The position numbers and the translations under genes are program-made. A stretch of DNA of 64,000 nucleotides, from positions 807,164 through 871,163 of the forward strand of contig NZ_NEWK01000002.1 in NCBI RefSeq assembly GCF_002217655.1, given 5' to 3'. The DNA comes from Geobacillus thermocatenulatus. Lineage in GTDB: Bacteria; Bacillota; Bacilli; Bacillales; Anoxybacillaceae. The notes under the pieces were generated by a model. It saw only the letters and a program-made list of their open reading frames with translations, did not search any database and was not told where the DNA came from. Positions 36,470 through 48,234 of the stretch are shown here, one piece after another (the stretch's first letter is position 1; every line of letters begins with the position of its first letter).

Positions 36470-36709
36470 GCCAAAATAAACGGCGCGCATGTGACTTGTC
36501 GACATGCGCGCCTCTATCCGTTCCTTTCCCCCATCGGTTTGACCGTTTTATTCTTTTTCTCCGCCCTCATGGTCGTGCTCGCAGCAATCACATTTCCCAT
36601 AAAGCGTTGTCACTTTTTCATCTTCGAAATACGCAATCGTCGCATCACACGTTTGACATACGATCGTGCCCATCCCCAAAACCCCTTTGTGATGATAAAT
36701 TCGGTTGTT
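36470..36709 (-). ncRNA. sr1: SR1 dual-function small RNA
   Basis: A transcript of about 240 nt is predicted from the promoter at 36716-36744 to a strong hairpin: GGCGCGCATGT (36482-36492) pairs with ACATGCGCGCC (36502-36512), followed on the minus strand by GTTTATTTT. It contains the SR1P ORF and lies between speA and the pdh operon, the same place as SR1 in B. subtilis, where it base-pairs with ahrC mRNA and encodes SR1P. Base-pairing targets here were not examined. The ends are predicted, not mapped. Confidence 0.8.
36548..36673 (-). CDS. sr1P: GapA-binding peptide SR1P
   Basis: A 41-residue peptide beginning MGTIVCQTCDATIAYFEDEK, followed by VTTLYG, the conserved signature of SR1P. Cys6, Cys9, Cys28, Cys30 and Cys31 could bind a metal. 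In B. subtilis SR1P binds glyceraldehyde-3-phosphate dehydrogenase A, stabilises gapA mRNA and promotes the GapA-RNase J1 interaction; RNase J1 is also encoded in this window. ATG 36673 has AAAGGGG 8 bases upstream. The C-terminus (EHDHEGGEKE) is longer and more acidic than the B. subtilis peptide as I recall it. Confidence 0.9.
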   Translation of the reverse strand: MGTIVCQTCDATIAYFEDEKVTTLYGKCDCCEHDHEGGEKE

Positions 36710-36715
36710 GATTTC

Positions 36716-36763
36716 ATAATAATATATCACATTTCAATTGTCAATCCCAATTTGTATATCACA
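36716..36763 (-). promoter_or_regulatory. SR1 promoter with two CcpN-like operators
   Basis: Minus-strand TTGACA (36739-36744) and TATTAT (36716-36721), 17 bases apart. Two direct copies of TGTGATATA occur: TGTGATATACA (36753-36763), upstream of the -35, and TGTGATATATT (36721-36731), in the spacer reaching the -10. Both fit TRTGHYATAYW, the CcpN box as I remember it. CcpN represses sr1 in B. subtilis during glycolytic growth. Confidence 0.75.
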
Positions 36764-36826
36764 TTTAACAAAAAAAGAACTTTTTTGAAACCGCTCTTTT
36801 TCCATTTATTGTCCGCCAACATATGG

Positions 36827-36832
36827 TACAAT
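36827..36832 (+). promoter_or_regulatory. Extended -10 element of the 36872 gene
   Basis: TACAAT (36827-36832) preceded by TGG (36824-36826), an extended -10, 39 bases before the start codon. Confidence 0.5.
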
Positions 36833-36871
36833 AAGGATAAAAACGCAATGGAAATGGTGGGAGGGAAAGGA

Positions 36872-37252
36872 ATGATGAACACCAATCTAAAGCTGCCTGC
36901 GGGGAAAACGATGACCATCGAGGACGTCAAACAGCTGCTCGAGCGCTACCAGATGGCGCTCAAAAAGACAGGGGAACAGCTTGGTTGGGCGTACGAACAG
37001 GCCGCTTTCCCGTATACGGTCCGCATACACGAATCAGTTCTCTACTTGCAAGGAGACGGCCGTTTGTACAAAGGGATGGCGATTTCCGTGCGAACAGCTG
37101 GAGAAGAGACATTCATTGACATCGCACTGCCGCCGGGGGCGACGCATGGGGATAAAGGGAAGGCCAATGAATTCAGCAAATGGCTGGCGAAAACGCTCGG
37201 CGGTGAACTGCACTTGTTCAGCGGCCGGACGATGGTGTTTGGCAGCGCGTAA
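36872..37252 (+). CDS. Conserved protein, possibly DUF1885
   Basis: A 126-residue soluble protein (MMNTNLKLPAGKTMTIEDVK...) with an alpha-beta pattern and no signal peptide. The length and Bacillus-restricted look fit DUF1885, for which a 126-residue B. stearothermophilus structure exists, but this match is from memory. The function is unknown. ATG 36872 has GGGAGGGAAAGG before it; ATG 36875 is equally possible. Divergent from SR1 and convergent with the next small membrane-protein gene. Confidence 0.75.
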   Translation: MMNTNLKLPAGKTMTIEDVKQLLERYQMALKKTGEQLGWAYEQAAFPYTVRIHESVLYLQGDGRLYKGMAISVRTAGEETFIDIALPPGATHGDKGKANEFSKWLAKTLGGELHLFSGRTMVFGSA

Positions 37253-37280
37253 ACAGCGGGCATTCGACCGCTGTTTTTTA
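37251..37280. terminator. Bidirectional terminator
   Basis: AAACAGCGG (37251-37259) and CCGCTGTTT (37268-37276) with a T run after; it overlaps the stop codon of the upstream gene and lies at the end of the convergent 37278 gene. Confidence 0.8.
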
Positions 37281-37520
37281 TTGAACGGCCTGCCAAATGA
37301 CATGCTGACCGGCAAAGTACACCGCCGCCGTCCCAATCGTCGTCAGCGCCGCCTTGCGCGTCGCCAAGCCGAGCTGGCGGGCCAGCAAAAACGCGATGTA
37401 CATAAAGATGCACAGCATCAGCCCGCGGAAAAACAGGCGGTCTCTTCCTGACAGCCACTCGATCAATGAGAAACTGCTCCAAATCATCATCTGCATCAAA
37501 AATGCAACGTAAGCTTTCAT
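37278..37520 (-). CDS. Small membrane protein, function unknown
   Basis: An 80-residue protein starting MKAYVAFLMQMMIWSSFSL, with three hydrophobic stretches (about 4-22, 32-46 and 56-76). I do not recognise a family. ATG 37520 follows a GGGAGATGGAG site 6 bases upstream, which supports it as a real gene; the frame remains open further upstream without another ribosome site. It is convergent with the DUF1885-like gene and about 390 bases from pdhD. Confidence 0.7.
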   Translation of the reverse strand: MKAYVAFLMQMMIWSSFSLIEWLSGRDRLFFRGLMLCIFMYIAFLLARQLGLATRKAALTTIGTAAVYFAGQHVIWQAVQ

Positions 37521-37844
37521 TTCAACTCCATCTCCCGCTTGTTCTTTACCATAACGATATGAAGCGAGAGCGGAAAATAGTATGGGAAATTGGACAAGAA
37601 ATGGACCAGGCCGCTCCTTTGGACAAAAGACTGTGGACCGGGCGCAGCAACAGGCGAACATACAGCTGCCGCCGCAGATTCATTTCTTTTCCGCCAATCA
37701 TCTTGCAGCGCCCTTATCAAGATACGGTGAAATTGGTAGAGGGATTGCGCCGCAAAAGATTTTTTAAAAACATATTCTCTCGATTGGGGTATTGATGTGC
37801 TACTTTTTCTCATATTTCTTGTAATGGTACTACAAGGAAAAAAT
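37521..37844. other. Intergenic stretch without a recognised gene
   Basis: This gap upstream of the pdhD terminator holds open frames on both strands. One, at 37559-37795 on the plus strand, gives a very basic 78-residue product, but it has no ribosome site and no recognisable similarity. I see no tRNA or repeat here. B. subtilis has slp near this position, but no lipoprotein signal is visible. Confidence 0.5.
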
Positions 37845-37893
37845 GGGGTTGACCCAAAAGTTCGCCAAAAAGCGGATTTTTGGGGTCAACCCC
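37845..37893 (-). terminator. Terminator of the pdh operon
   Basis: A long inverted repeat GGGGTTGACCC-AAAA (37845-37859) with TTTTGGGGTCAACCCC (37878-37893), followed on the minus strand by ATTTTTTCC. It lies 12 bases past the pdhD stop. Confidence 0.88.
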
Positions 37894-37904
37894 TTCGTTT
37901 TCCG

Positions 37905-39317
37905 TTACTTCGCAATGATATGAATCGGCGTGCCAAGCGCCACTTCCGCCGCTTCCATGGCGATTTCGCCAAGCGTCGGATGGGCATGAATCGTCAACGC
38001 GATATCTTCCGCCGTCATGCCGGCTTCGATGGCAAGCCCAAGCTCAGCGATCATATCTGAGGCGTTCGGGCCGATGATTTGCGCTCCGATCACGACGCCG
38101 TCTTCTTTGCGGACGACAAGCTTCAAGAAGCCGTCCGTATCGTTGAGCGACAGAGCGCGGCCGTTGGCGGCAAACGGGAATTTCGCCGTAATGACGTCGA
38201 TGCCTTCCTCTTTCGCCTGTTGTTCAAAGTAGCCGACCGAGGCGCATTCCGGATCCGAGAAGACCACAGCCGGAATGGCGATGTAATCGACGACCGACGG
38301 ATGGCCGGCGATGGCTTCCGCCGCCACTTTTCCTTCATACGACGCTTTATGGGCGAGCGCCGGGCCTGGGACGATGTCGCCAATGGCGAAAATGTTCGGC
38401 ACGCTTGTCCGGCATTGTTGATCCACTTCAATCAAGCCGCGGTTGTTCATTTTGATGCCGATTTGTTCAAGACCAAGCTCATCTGTATTCGGTCGGCGGC
38501 CGACCGTCACCAACACATAGTCGGCGTCGATCGTTTTCGTTTCGCCGTTCGCTTCATACGTGACCGTCACGCCGTCTGCACGCTCTTCGGCTCCTTTTGC
38601 GAGCGCATTCGTCACAACTTCGACCCCTTTGTTCTTCAGACGGCGCTTAATGATGGACACCATTTGCTTTTCAAAGCCGGATAAAATCTCACCGGCCCCT
38701 TCCAGAATCGTCACTTTCGCACCAAAATTGGCGTAAGCCGTACCGAGTTCGATGCCGATGTAGCCGCCGCCGATGACAACGAGCGATTTTGGGATTTCCC
38801 CGAGGTTGAGCGCACCGGTCGAGTCGAGAATGCGGCCGGAAAACTTGAAGTTTGGCAGCTCGATCGGACGCGAACCGGTGGCCAGAATCGCGTTTTTAAA
38901 CGTATACGTCTGCGCGCTGTCGCCGTTGACCACGCGCACCGTATTGGCGTCGACGAAGTACGCTTCCCCTTTGACAATGTCAACTTTGTTGCCTTTGAGA
39001 AGTCCTTCGACGCCGCCCGTCAATTTTTTGACGATGCTCGCTTTCCATTCTTGCACTTTCGAGAAATCAACCGTGACGTTTTCCGCCTTGATGCCCATCT
39101 CGTCGGAATGTTTCGCCTGCTCGTAGCGATGGCTTGCCGAGATGAGCGCCTTGGACGGGATGCAGCCGACGTTTAAGCAGACGCCGCCCAAATTTCCTTT
39201 TTCCACAATCGTCACTTTTTGGCCGAGCTGTGCGGCGCGGATGGCGGCGACATAGCCGCCAGGGCCGGCGCCAACGACGAGCGTTTCTGTTTCAATTGCA
39301 AAATCGCCAACTACCAT
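37905..39317 (-). CDS. pdhD: Dihydrolipoamide dehydrogenase (E3)
   Basis: A 470-residue FAD disulfide oxidoreductase that reoxidises the lipoyl groups of E2 and passes electrons to NAD. The FAD motif GAGPGG (16-21), the redox-active disulfide [13 protein letters not shown] (Cys47/Cys52), the NAD-binding [12 protein letters not shown] and the active-site HAHPTLGE (His-Glu) are all present. It is the last gene of pdhABCD and may also serve other 2-oxo acid dehydrogenases. It lies 4 bases from the pdhC stop, so it is tightly coupled. Confidence 0.98.
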   Translation of the reverse strand: MVVGDFAIETETLVVGAGPGGYVAAIRAAQLGQKVTIVEKGNLGGVCLNVGCIPSKALISASHRYEQAKHSDEMGIKAENVTVDFSKVQEWKASIVKKLTGGVEGLLKGNKVDIVKGEAYFVDANTVRVVNGDSAQTYTFKNAILATGSRPIELPNFKFSGRILDSTGALNLGEIPKSLVVIGGGYIGIELGTAYANFGAKVTILEGAGEILSGFEKQMVSIIKRRLKNKGVEVVTNALAKGAEERADGVTVTYEANGETKTIDADYVLVTVGRRPNTDELGLEQIGIKMNNRGLIEVDQQCRTSVPNIFAIGDIVPGPALAHKASYEGKVAAEAIAGHPSVVDYIAIPAVVFSDPECASVGYFEQQAKEEGIDVITAKFPFAANGRALSLNDTDGFLKLVVRKEDGVVIGAQIIGPNASDMIAELGLAIEAGMTAEDIALTIHAHPTLGEIAMEAAEVALGTPIHIIAK

Positions 39318-39321
39318 CGTT

Positions 39322-41677
<2,356 letters not shown>

Positions 41678-41680
41678 GGC

Positions 41681-42808
<1,128 letters not shown>

Positions 42809-42879
42809 TCATTAGAAATTTTAGAAATGAGAATACATTCGCCCACATACTATTAATGTACCCAAAATGAAAGAGAAAT

Positions 42880-42925
42880 AAAAAACGGCCGCCATCCGGC
42901 GCCAACGCAAGCAACAAAGGCGCCG
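42880..42925 (-). promoter_or_regulatory. Terminator-like hairpin in the pdhA leader
   Basis: Minus-strand CGGCGCC (42919-42925) pairs with GGCGCCG (42897-42903). A second GGCGGCCG lies just before six Ts (42880-42885) and could pair alternatively with the first arm. The hairpin sits between the promoter and pdhA, as an attenuator would. Confidence 0.5.
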
Positions 42926-42982
42926 AAATCTGTTTCACTATTTTTCAAGATTGAATTAGTACAATACGCATTTGCAAGTTTT

Positions 42983-43011
42983 AGTTTACACGTTCTTGGA
43001 TCAACCGTCAA
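42983..43011 (-). promoter_or_regulatory. Promoter of the pdhABCD operon
   Basis: Minus-strand TTGACG (43006-43011), a 17-base spacer and TAAACT (42983-42988). It lies in the 527-base pdhA-def gap, which contains no other supported gene; the stretch 43012-43317 is AT-rich with only weak def promoter-like sequence (TTACGA/TAGACT near 43252-43279). Confidence 0.75.
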
Positions 43012-43317
43012 CGACTTTGATTTCTCATGTTTTTTCGCTTTATCTTTTGGGGGGAATTGGAATTGGTAATATTCCGCCCGCAAACTGTTATATTACATCC
43101 CTCACTACCTGTACGAGTCCTGTATTATATTTTCACAAAATACAAAACATACAGTGGCTTGATAAGATAATGAAAACGTTTTCTCTAATTTGTCTTATTG
43201 TTTTCCTTATACTCGAATAATATATTCGTGCGGTTGCGTTTTGATTTACGATCGATGCTCATTTTGTTAGACTAAACGATAGACAGCGATGCCAAACGTA
43301 GGGAGTGAACGAAGCGA

Positions 43318-43872
43318 ATGATCACGATGAAGGACATCATCAAAGAGGGGCATCCGACATTGCGGAAAATCGCCGAACCCGTTCCGTTGCCGCCTTCAGA
43401 GGAAGATAAGCGCATTTTGCAAAGCTTGCTTGACTACGTGAAAATGAGCCAAGACCCGGAGCTGGCAGCGAAATACGGCCTGCGGCCCGGCATTGGCCTT
43501 GCCGCCCCGCAAATCAACGTCTCAAAGCGGATGATTGCCGTCCATGTCACCGATGAAAACGGGACGCTGTACAGCTACGCCTTGTTCAATCCGAAAATCG
43601 TCAGCCATTCCGTCCAGCAATGTTACTTGACGACCGGGGAAGGCTGTCTGTCGGTCGACCGCGACGTGCCGGGGTATGTGCCGCGCTATGCCCGCATCAC
43701 GGTCACGGGGACGACGATCGACGGCGAGGAAGTCACCTTGCGCCTCAAAGGATTGCCGGCCATCGTCTTCCAGCATGAAATCGACCATTTAAACGGCATT
43801 ATGTTTTATGACCGCATCAATCCGGACGACCCCTTCCAAGTGCCGGACGGAGCGATTCCAATCGGGCGCTAA
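43318..43872 (+). CDS. def: Peptide deformylase
   Basis: Removes the formyl group from the initiator Met of new proteins. The 184-residue protein carries the three metal-site motifs: GIGLAAPQ (58-65), EGCLS (108-112, Cys110 ligand) and HEIDH (153-157). It is the type 2 enzyme with the usual insertions of Gram-positive bacteria and appears nearly identical to the crystallised G. stearothermophilus enzyme as I recall it. ATG 43318 has GGGAGTG upstream. Divergent from pdhA, as in B. subtilis (defB). Confidence 0.97.
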   Translation: MITMKDIIKEGHPTLRKIAEPVPLPPSEEDKRILQSLLDYVKMSQDPELAAKYGLRPGIGLAAPQINVSKRMIAVHVTDENGTLYSYALFNPKIVSHSVQQCYLTTGEGCLSVDRDVPGYVPRYARITVTGTTIDGEEVTLRLKGLPAIVFQHEIDHLNGIMFYDRINPDDPFQVPDGAIPIGR

Positions 43873-43892
43873 AAAGCCTGTTGTCAATGGCG

Positions 43893-43925
43893 AGCGGCCT
43901 CGCCGAAAAGGCCAAGGCCGCTTTT
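43893..43925 (+). terminator. Terminator of def
   Basis: AGCGGCCT (43893-43900) and AGGCCGCT (43915-43922) followed by TTTT; it abuts the stop codon of convergent ykrA. Confidence 0.8.
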
Positions 43926-44700
43926 ATCGGATGAGCTGCAGCTGTTTCAATCCATACCAAATGCCTTCCTGATCGACCGGCTTCGTAACGAAGTCGGCGA
44001 TCTTTTTCACTTCCTCATGGGCGTTGCCCATCGCCACCCCGGTTCCGACGAACGAGAGCATTTCAATATCATTCAATCCGTCGCCGAACGCGTACACATC
44101 CTTCTTATCAATCCCGAGTTTTTCGATCATCATGCGGATGCCTTCCGCCTTCGAGCCCCCTGCCGGCAGCACATCGGTCGAGACGTCGTGCCAGCGGACA
44201 AAGCGGAATTCCGGATAGTTGCGCACATACGGTTCTTCTTCCTCAGCGCGGCAAAACAGAAGCGCTTGATAAATGTCTTTGTTCTCATAATAAAGAGGGT
44301 CGACAGGCGGGTGGGCGAATTTTAGGCTCGCCATGCTGACGTGGATGTGCGGATGGTCATCAACGCTGGCCCGCATTTCATCAGCGTTCATAAAGACAAG
44401 CGGATGGCCGTTGCGGTGGGCGTCTTCAGTCAATGCCCGCACTTTCTCACGGGAAAGCGGCTGCTTGTATAGCACATTCCCTTCAAAAACGACGTACTGG
44501 CCGTTGAAGCTGACGAACGAATCGATGCCAAGCTGTTTGCGCACATGCTCAAACATAAACGGAGCGCGTCCGGTGGCGATGGCGACATAAACGTCCGACT
44601 GCTTCAGGCGGCGAACCGCTTCGATCGTTGATGGCGGCAGCTGCTTTTGCTCATCAAGAAGCGTGCCGTCGATGTCGAAAAAGACAATTTTTCTGCCCAC
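43924..44700 (-). CDS. ykrA: HAD-superfamily (Cof-type) phosphatase YkrA
   Basis: A Cof/IIB-subfamily HAD hydrolase of about 258 residues: motif I FFDIDGTLLD (nucleophile and acid Asp), motif II ATGR, cap domain in the middle, motif III Lys in GGSKAEGI, motif IV GDGLNDIEML. These enzymes dephosphorylate sugar phosphates or cofactors such as FMN and PLP; the substrate here is unknown. GTG 44700 is chosen because AAGGGG lies 8 bases before it; GTG 44706 is the alternative. B. subtilis has ykrA in the same place next to rpoY-rnjA. Confidence 0.93.
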   Translation of the reverse strand: MGRKIVFFDIDGTLLDEQKQLPPSTIEAVRRLKQSDVYVAIATGRAPFMFEHVRKQLGIDSFVSFNGQYVVFEGNVLYKQPLSREKVRALTEDAHRNGHPLVFMNADEMRASVDDHPHIHVSMASLKFAHPPVDPLYYENKDIYQALLFCRAEEEEPYVRNYPEFRFVRWHDVSTDVLPAGGSKAEGIRMMIEKLGIDKKDVYAFGDGLNDIEMLSFVGTGVAMGNAHEEVKKIADFVTKPVDQEGIWYGLKQLQLIR

Positions 44701-44836
44701 GTTCACTTCCCCTTGTGAAAAAATTGTTCATTGTTAACCGTACTGAAAAACGCCCGGAATGTCAACCAAGAGGCACGTTCTGTTCCATTTTTACCCATGA
44801 AAAACAAACCTCCGTCTACATATCATATAGAATAGA

Positions 44837-44863
44837 ACATTTACTTTCGCTGCAAAATGAGTA
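44837..44863 (+). promoter_or_regulatory. Candidate promoter of the 23-codon ORF
   Basis: TTTACT and TACAAT about 16 bases apart (roughly 44837-44863), followed by AAGGTAAGGAG and the ORF at 44890. Confidence 0.5.
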
Positions 44864-44889
44864 CAATAAAAGGTAAGGAGTGATGAAAC

Positions 44890-44961
44890 ATGTTGAAAAA
44901 GCTGAAAAAAAAGCTGCTTCAACAGTGGAAAGACCTGCTCCGGAAAAAATTGATCGCCTGA
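44890..44961 (+). CDS. 23-residue cationic amphipathic peptide (candidate)
   Basis: The ORF encodes MLKKLKKKLLQQWKDLLRKK plus LIA, strongly basic with Leu/Trp on one helical face. AAGGAG lies 9 bases before the ATG, a promoter-like sequence lies further upstream and a terminator starts 10 bases after the stop, so it looks like a self-contained small gene. An overlapping frame from ATG 44883 would give a longer product but has only 2 bases to the ribosome site. No family is recognised; resemblance to phenol-soluble-modulin or type I toxin peptides is only general. Confidence 0.5.
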   Translation: MLKKLKKKLLQQWKDLLRKKLIA

Positions 44962-44971
44962 CCGTTACAAC

Positions 44972-44999
44972 AGCCCTTCCCTTCGAAGGGCTTCTTTCC
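44972..44999 (+). terminator. Terminator after the 23-codon ORF
   Basis: AGCCCTT (44972-44978) and AAGGGCT (44986-44992) followed by TCTTTCC; the T tract is short. Confidence 0.6.
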
Positions 45000-45085
45000 C
45001 ACTTGAATAAAGCGGGCAACATTCGTCAATGATGCATATCGTCGGCACATCTCACGCCTGTTTTTGGCTTTTGGCAACAAAATAC

Positions 45086-45114
45086 ATGAAAAGAACGTTA
45101 CATTCTTATATAAT
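45086..45114 (+). promoter_or_regulatory. Promoter of rpoY-rnjA
   Basis: ATGAAA (45086-45091), a 17-base spacer and TATAAT (45109-45114), 40 bases before rpoY. Confidence 0.65.
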
Positions 45115-45153
45115 AGATAGAGCAACCATTGTACGATAAGGAGAGATTTCACG

Positions 45154-45369
45154 ATGATTTTCAAAGTGTTTTACCAAGAAAACGTGGACGAGGTGCCCGT
45201 GAGAGAAAAAACGAAAACACTCTACATCGAAGCAGAATCAGAGCGGGATGTACGCCGAAAACTCGAAAGCCGTCCGATCAATATTGAGTATATTCAGCCG
45301 TTAGAGGGAGCGCATCTAGAATACGAAAAGAAAAGCCCGAACTTTCAAGTATTGGAGATTTCATCATGA
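45154..45369 (+). CDS. rpoY: RNA polymerase epsilon subunit (YkzG)
   Basis: A 71-residue protein starting [20 protein letters not shown], the epsilon subunit found in RNA polymerase of Firmicutes, a small fold resembling phage Gp2. ATG 45154 has AAGGAGAGATTTC upstream. Its stop overlaps the rnjA start as ATGA, the conserved rpoY-rnjA coupling of Bacillales. Confidence 0.95.
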   Translation: MIFKVFYQENVDEVPVREKTKTLYIEAESERDVRRKLESRPINIEYIQPLEGAHLEYEKKSPNFQVLEISS

Positions 45370-47033
45370 AGCTGTTAGCTGACCAGCAAGTTGGCGTTTT
45401 TGCCCTCGGCGGACTGGGTGAAATCGGAAAAAATACATACGGCGTACAATTCCAAGACGAAATCATTGTCATTGATGCAGGCATTAAGTTTCCGGAAGAT
45501 GAGCTGCTTGGGATCGACTATGTCATTCCAGACTACTCCTATTTAGTGAAGCACGCGGACAAAGTGAAAGGGCTGTTCATCACCCACGGGCACGAAGACC
45601 ATATCGGCGGCATTCCGTATTTGCTCCGGCAGGTGAACATCCCGATTTACGGCGGCAAATTGGCGCTTGGACTGATTCGGAATAAACTTGAAGAACATGG
45701 CTTGTTGCGCCAAGCGAAACTCATTGAGATTCGCGAAGACGATGTCATCCGCTTTCAAAAAACGGCCGTCACCTTTTTCCGGACGACGCACAGCATCCCA
45801 GACAGCTACGGTATTGTTGTGAAAACGCCAGTCGGGCAAATCGTTCACACTGGGGATTTTAAATTCGACTTTACGCCGGTCGGTGAGCCAGCCAATTTGA
45901 CAAAAATGGCCGAGATTGGGAAAGAAGGCGTTCTTTGCCTCATGTCGGACAGCACGAACAGCGAGATTCCACATTTTACGATGTCGGAGCGACGCGTCGG
46001 CGAAAGCATTCATGACATTTTCCGCAAGGTGGAAGGACGCATCATTTTCGCCACATTTGCATCCAACATCCACCGTCTTCAACAGGTGACGGAAGCAGCC
46101 GTCGCCAATAACCGAAAAATCGCTGTCTTCGGCCGAAGCATGGAAGCGGCGATTGAGATCGGACAAGACCTCGGCTATATCAAATGCCCGAAAGGCACGT
46201 TCGTCGACGCGAACGAAATCAACCGCCTGCCGGCCAACCGGGTGACGATTTTATGCACCGGCAGCCAAGGGGAGCCGATGGCCGCCTTGTCACGCATCGC
46301 CAACGGCACGCACCGGCAAATTCAAATCATTCCGGGCGACACGGTCGTCTTTTCCTCATCCCCGATCCCGGGCAACACGGTGAGCGTCAACCGTACGATC
46401 AACATGCTGTACCGCGCTGGTGCAGAAGTCATCCACGGTCCGCTCAACGACATCCATACGTCTGGCCACGGCGGACAAGAAGAGCAAAAATTGATGATCC
46501 GGCTGATGAAGCCGAAATATTTCATGCCCATCCACGGCGAATACCGCATGCAAAAAATGCACGCCAAGCTCGCCATTGACTGCGGCGTGCCGGAGGAAAA
46601 CTGCTTTATTATGGACAACGGCGAAGTGCTTGGCATCAGCGACAAAGAAGCGCGCATCGTCGGCAAGATCCCGTCCGGCTCCGTCTACATCGACGGCAGC
46701 GGTGTCGGCGACATCGGCAACATCGTCTTGCGCGACCGCCGCATTTTGTCTGAGGAAGGACTCGTGATTGTCGTCGTCAGCATCAACATGAAAGAATTTA
46801 AAATCGCCGCCGGTCCTGATATTATCTCTCGCGGCTTCGTCTATATGCGGGAGTCAGGCGACTTGATCAGCGAAGCGCAGGTGTTGATCTCCAAGCATCT
46901 CGAAAAAGTGCTGGAACGGAAAACAAACCAATGGTCGGAGATCAAAAACGAAATTACGGAAACGCTCGCTCCGTTCTTGTACGAGCGGACGAAACGGCGG
47001 CCGATGATTTTGCCGATCATCATGGAAATCTAA
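45366..47033 (+). CDS. rnjA: Ribonuclease J1
   Basis: A 555-residue metallo-beta-lactamase/beta-CASP ribonuclease with 5'-3' exo- and endonuclease activity, central to mRNA decay and 16S rRNA maturation. HGHEDH (74-79) binds the two zincs; [17 protein letters not shown] and SDSTNS continue the lactamase motifs, followed by the beta-CASP motifs and a C-terminal domain. The length is typical. Co-transcribed with rpoY. In B. subtilis its binding to GapA is promoted by SR1P, which is also encoded in this window. Confidence 0.98.
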   Translation: MKLLADQQVGVFALGGLGEIGKNTYGVQFQDEIIVIDAGIKFPEDELLGIDYVIPDYSYLVKHADKVKGLFITHGHEDHIGGIPYLLRQVNIPIYGGKLALGLIRNKLEEHGLLRQAKLIEIREDDVIRFQKTAVTFFRTTHSIPDSYGIVVKTPVGQIVHTGDFKFDFTPVGEPANLTKMAEIGKEGVLCLMSDSTNSEIPHFTMSERRVGESIHDIFRKVEGRIIFATFASNIHRLQQVTEAAVANNRKIAVFGRSMEAAIEIGQDLGYIKCPKGTFVDANEINRLPANRVTILCTGSQGEPMAALSRIANGTHRQIQIIPGDTVVFSSSPIPGNTVSVNRTINMLYRAGAEVIHGPLNDIHTSGHGGQEEQKLMIRLMKPKYFMPIHGEYRMQKMHAKLAIDCGVPEENCFIMDNGEVLGISDKEARIVGKIPSGSVYIDGSGVGDIGNIVLRDRRILSEEGLVIVVVSINMKEFKIAAGPDIISRGFVYMRESGDLISEAQVLISKHLEKVLERKTNQWSEIKNEITETLAPFLYERTKRRPMILPIIMEI

Positions 47034-47036
47034 CGA

Positions 47037-47073
47037 AAAAAGGGCGTCCCTGCAAAAGGGATGCCCTTTTTCT
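47037..47073. terminator. Terminator of rnjA, possibly bidirectional
   Basis: AAAAGGGCGTCCC pairs with GGGATGCCCTTTT around a 7-base loop, with A/T tracts on both sides; convergent ktrC ends 33 bases further on. Confidence 0.88.
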
Positions 47074-47105
47074 GCCATCATCATGCACAGGCCGTCTGTC
47101 AGCCG

Positions 47106-47768
47106 TCAGCCGACCACTTTTTCCTCAAACCGGTCAATGTCGCTGTCAGCGCCGATGACGACCAACACGTCGCCTTTGCGGATGATTTCCGAGGCGAGCG
47201 GGGAGACGATGACGCTTGCTCCACGCTTGATGGCGACGATATTGATGCCGTAGCGGGCGCGGATGTCAAGCTCCAAAAGCGAATGGCCGTCAAGCCGCTC
47301 GCTCGCCACGATTTCGACAATGCTGTATTTGTCCGACAGCTCCAGATAATCTAAGACGTTATTGGAAATCAAATTGTGGGCGATCCGCTCGCCCATGTCG
47401 CGCTCTGGATGCACGATTTGATCAGCGCCGATTTTTTTCAGCACTTTCTCATGGTAATCGTTCGTTGCCTTGACCGTAATATGGTTGACGCCGAGCTCTT
47501 TTAAAATCAAGGTCGTCAAAATGCTCGCCTGAATGTTGTCGCCGATCGCAACAATCACATGGTCGAAGTTGCGGATGCCTAAGCTTTTCAACACGTTTTC
47601 ATCGGTCGTGTCGCCGACGACGGCATGCGAAGCGATCGACGCAAATTCGTTCACCCGGTCTTCATCAATATCGATGGCCAATACTTCCATCCCTTGTTCG
47701 CTCAGCGTTCGGCAGATGCTGCCTCCAAAGCGCCCGAGGCCGATGACAGCAAACTGTTTCTTTTTCAT
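47106..47768 (-). CDS. ktrC: Potassium uptake regulatory subunit (KtrC/KtrA)
   Basis: A 220-residue cytosolic gating-ring protein of Ktr potassium channels. The RCK_N domain (1-135) has the nucleotide-binding GLGRFGGSICRTL and acidic IDIDEDRV; the RCK_C domain (about 140-220) ends IGADSDIDRFE. It binds ATP/ADP, and in B. subtilis c-di-AMP, to control K+ uptake. No membrane subunit gene is adjacent, as is usual for ktrC. ATG 47768 has GGAGGAGTG; the frame extends to 47792 without a better start. Corresponds to ykqB beside rnjA. Confidence 0.94.
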   Translation of the reverse strand: MKKKQFAVIGLGRFGGSICRTLSEQGMEVLAIDIDEDRVNEFASIASHAVVGDTTDENVLKSLGIRNFDHVIVAIGDNIQASILTTLILKELGVNHITVKATNDYHEKVLKKIGADQIVHPERDMGERIAHNLISNNVLDYLELSDKYSIVEIVASERLDGHSLLELDIRARYGINIVAIKRGASVIVSPLASEIIRKGDVLVVIGADSDIDRFEEKVVG

Positions 47769-47825
47769 TGACACTCCTCCATCGTTGATCAAGCATTGTT
47801 TCTTCCCCTTATTTTAGCAAAAAAG

Positions 47826-47858
47826 AAAAAGGAACGAAAACGTCCTTCGTTCCTTTTC
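47826..47858 (-). terminator. Terminator of ykuS
   Basis: AAAAGGAACGA (47827-47837) and TCGTTCCTTTT (47847-47857), with a T-rich tract on the minus strand. Confidence 0.8.
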
Positions 47859-47936
47859 CATCATTCCTTTACACGATGAGCTTTCGCCATTTCGCCAAAA
47901 CGAGGCTGCCAGCGCACACAGCCCGAACGTTCGGCA

Positions 47937-48179
47937 TCAGCGAAATGTTTCTTCTACTTTTTGGCAAATCTCGTCCGCGGTGAGCCCACTCGCTTCAATG
48001 ACCGGACCGGACGTCACGATGTTGTGAATGCCGGCGATATTGGCGTCCAGGCCGGTAATGACGCAGCAGTCGCAGCCTCTTGCGTCTTGCTCCCCGCGGA
48101 GCGGTACAACGTCATATCCTCGCTCTTTCAACGCTTCCTGTACGTCCGTCAACGATGGCTCAACACCAATTTTCGCCAT
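47937..48179 (-). CDS. ykuS: UPF0180 protein YkuS
   Basis: An 80-residue protein starting [20 protein letters not shown], with the conserved [11 protein letters not shown] block; the paired Cys residues suggest metal or redox chemistry but no function is known. ATG 48179 has AGGAGGTGA 7 bases upstream and matches the family start; ATG 48185 is too close. It lies downstream of ykuR, as in B. subtilis, with its own terminator. Confidence 0.93.
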   Translation of the reverse strand: MAKIGVEPSLTDVQEALKERGYDVVPLRGEQDARGCDCCVITGLDANIAGIHNIVTSGPVIEASGLTADEICQKVEETFR

Positions 48180-48234
48180 CACCATTCACCTCCTCACACT
48201 CATTAATGTGTGTTGCTAGAGGCGGAACTATACT

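Noticed and set aside
37725-37760. tRNA-like words (GGTGAAATTGGTAGAGGG) resembling a tRNA-Leu D arm
   Set aside because: No acceptor stem, anticodon arm or T arm (GGTTCRA) can be placed around it.
44883-45032. Alternative 49-residue frame overlapping the 23-codon peptide
   Set aside because: Only 2 bases separate its ATG from the AAGGAG, and it reads through the terminator hairpin.
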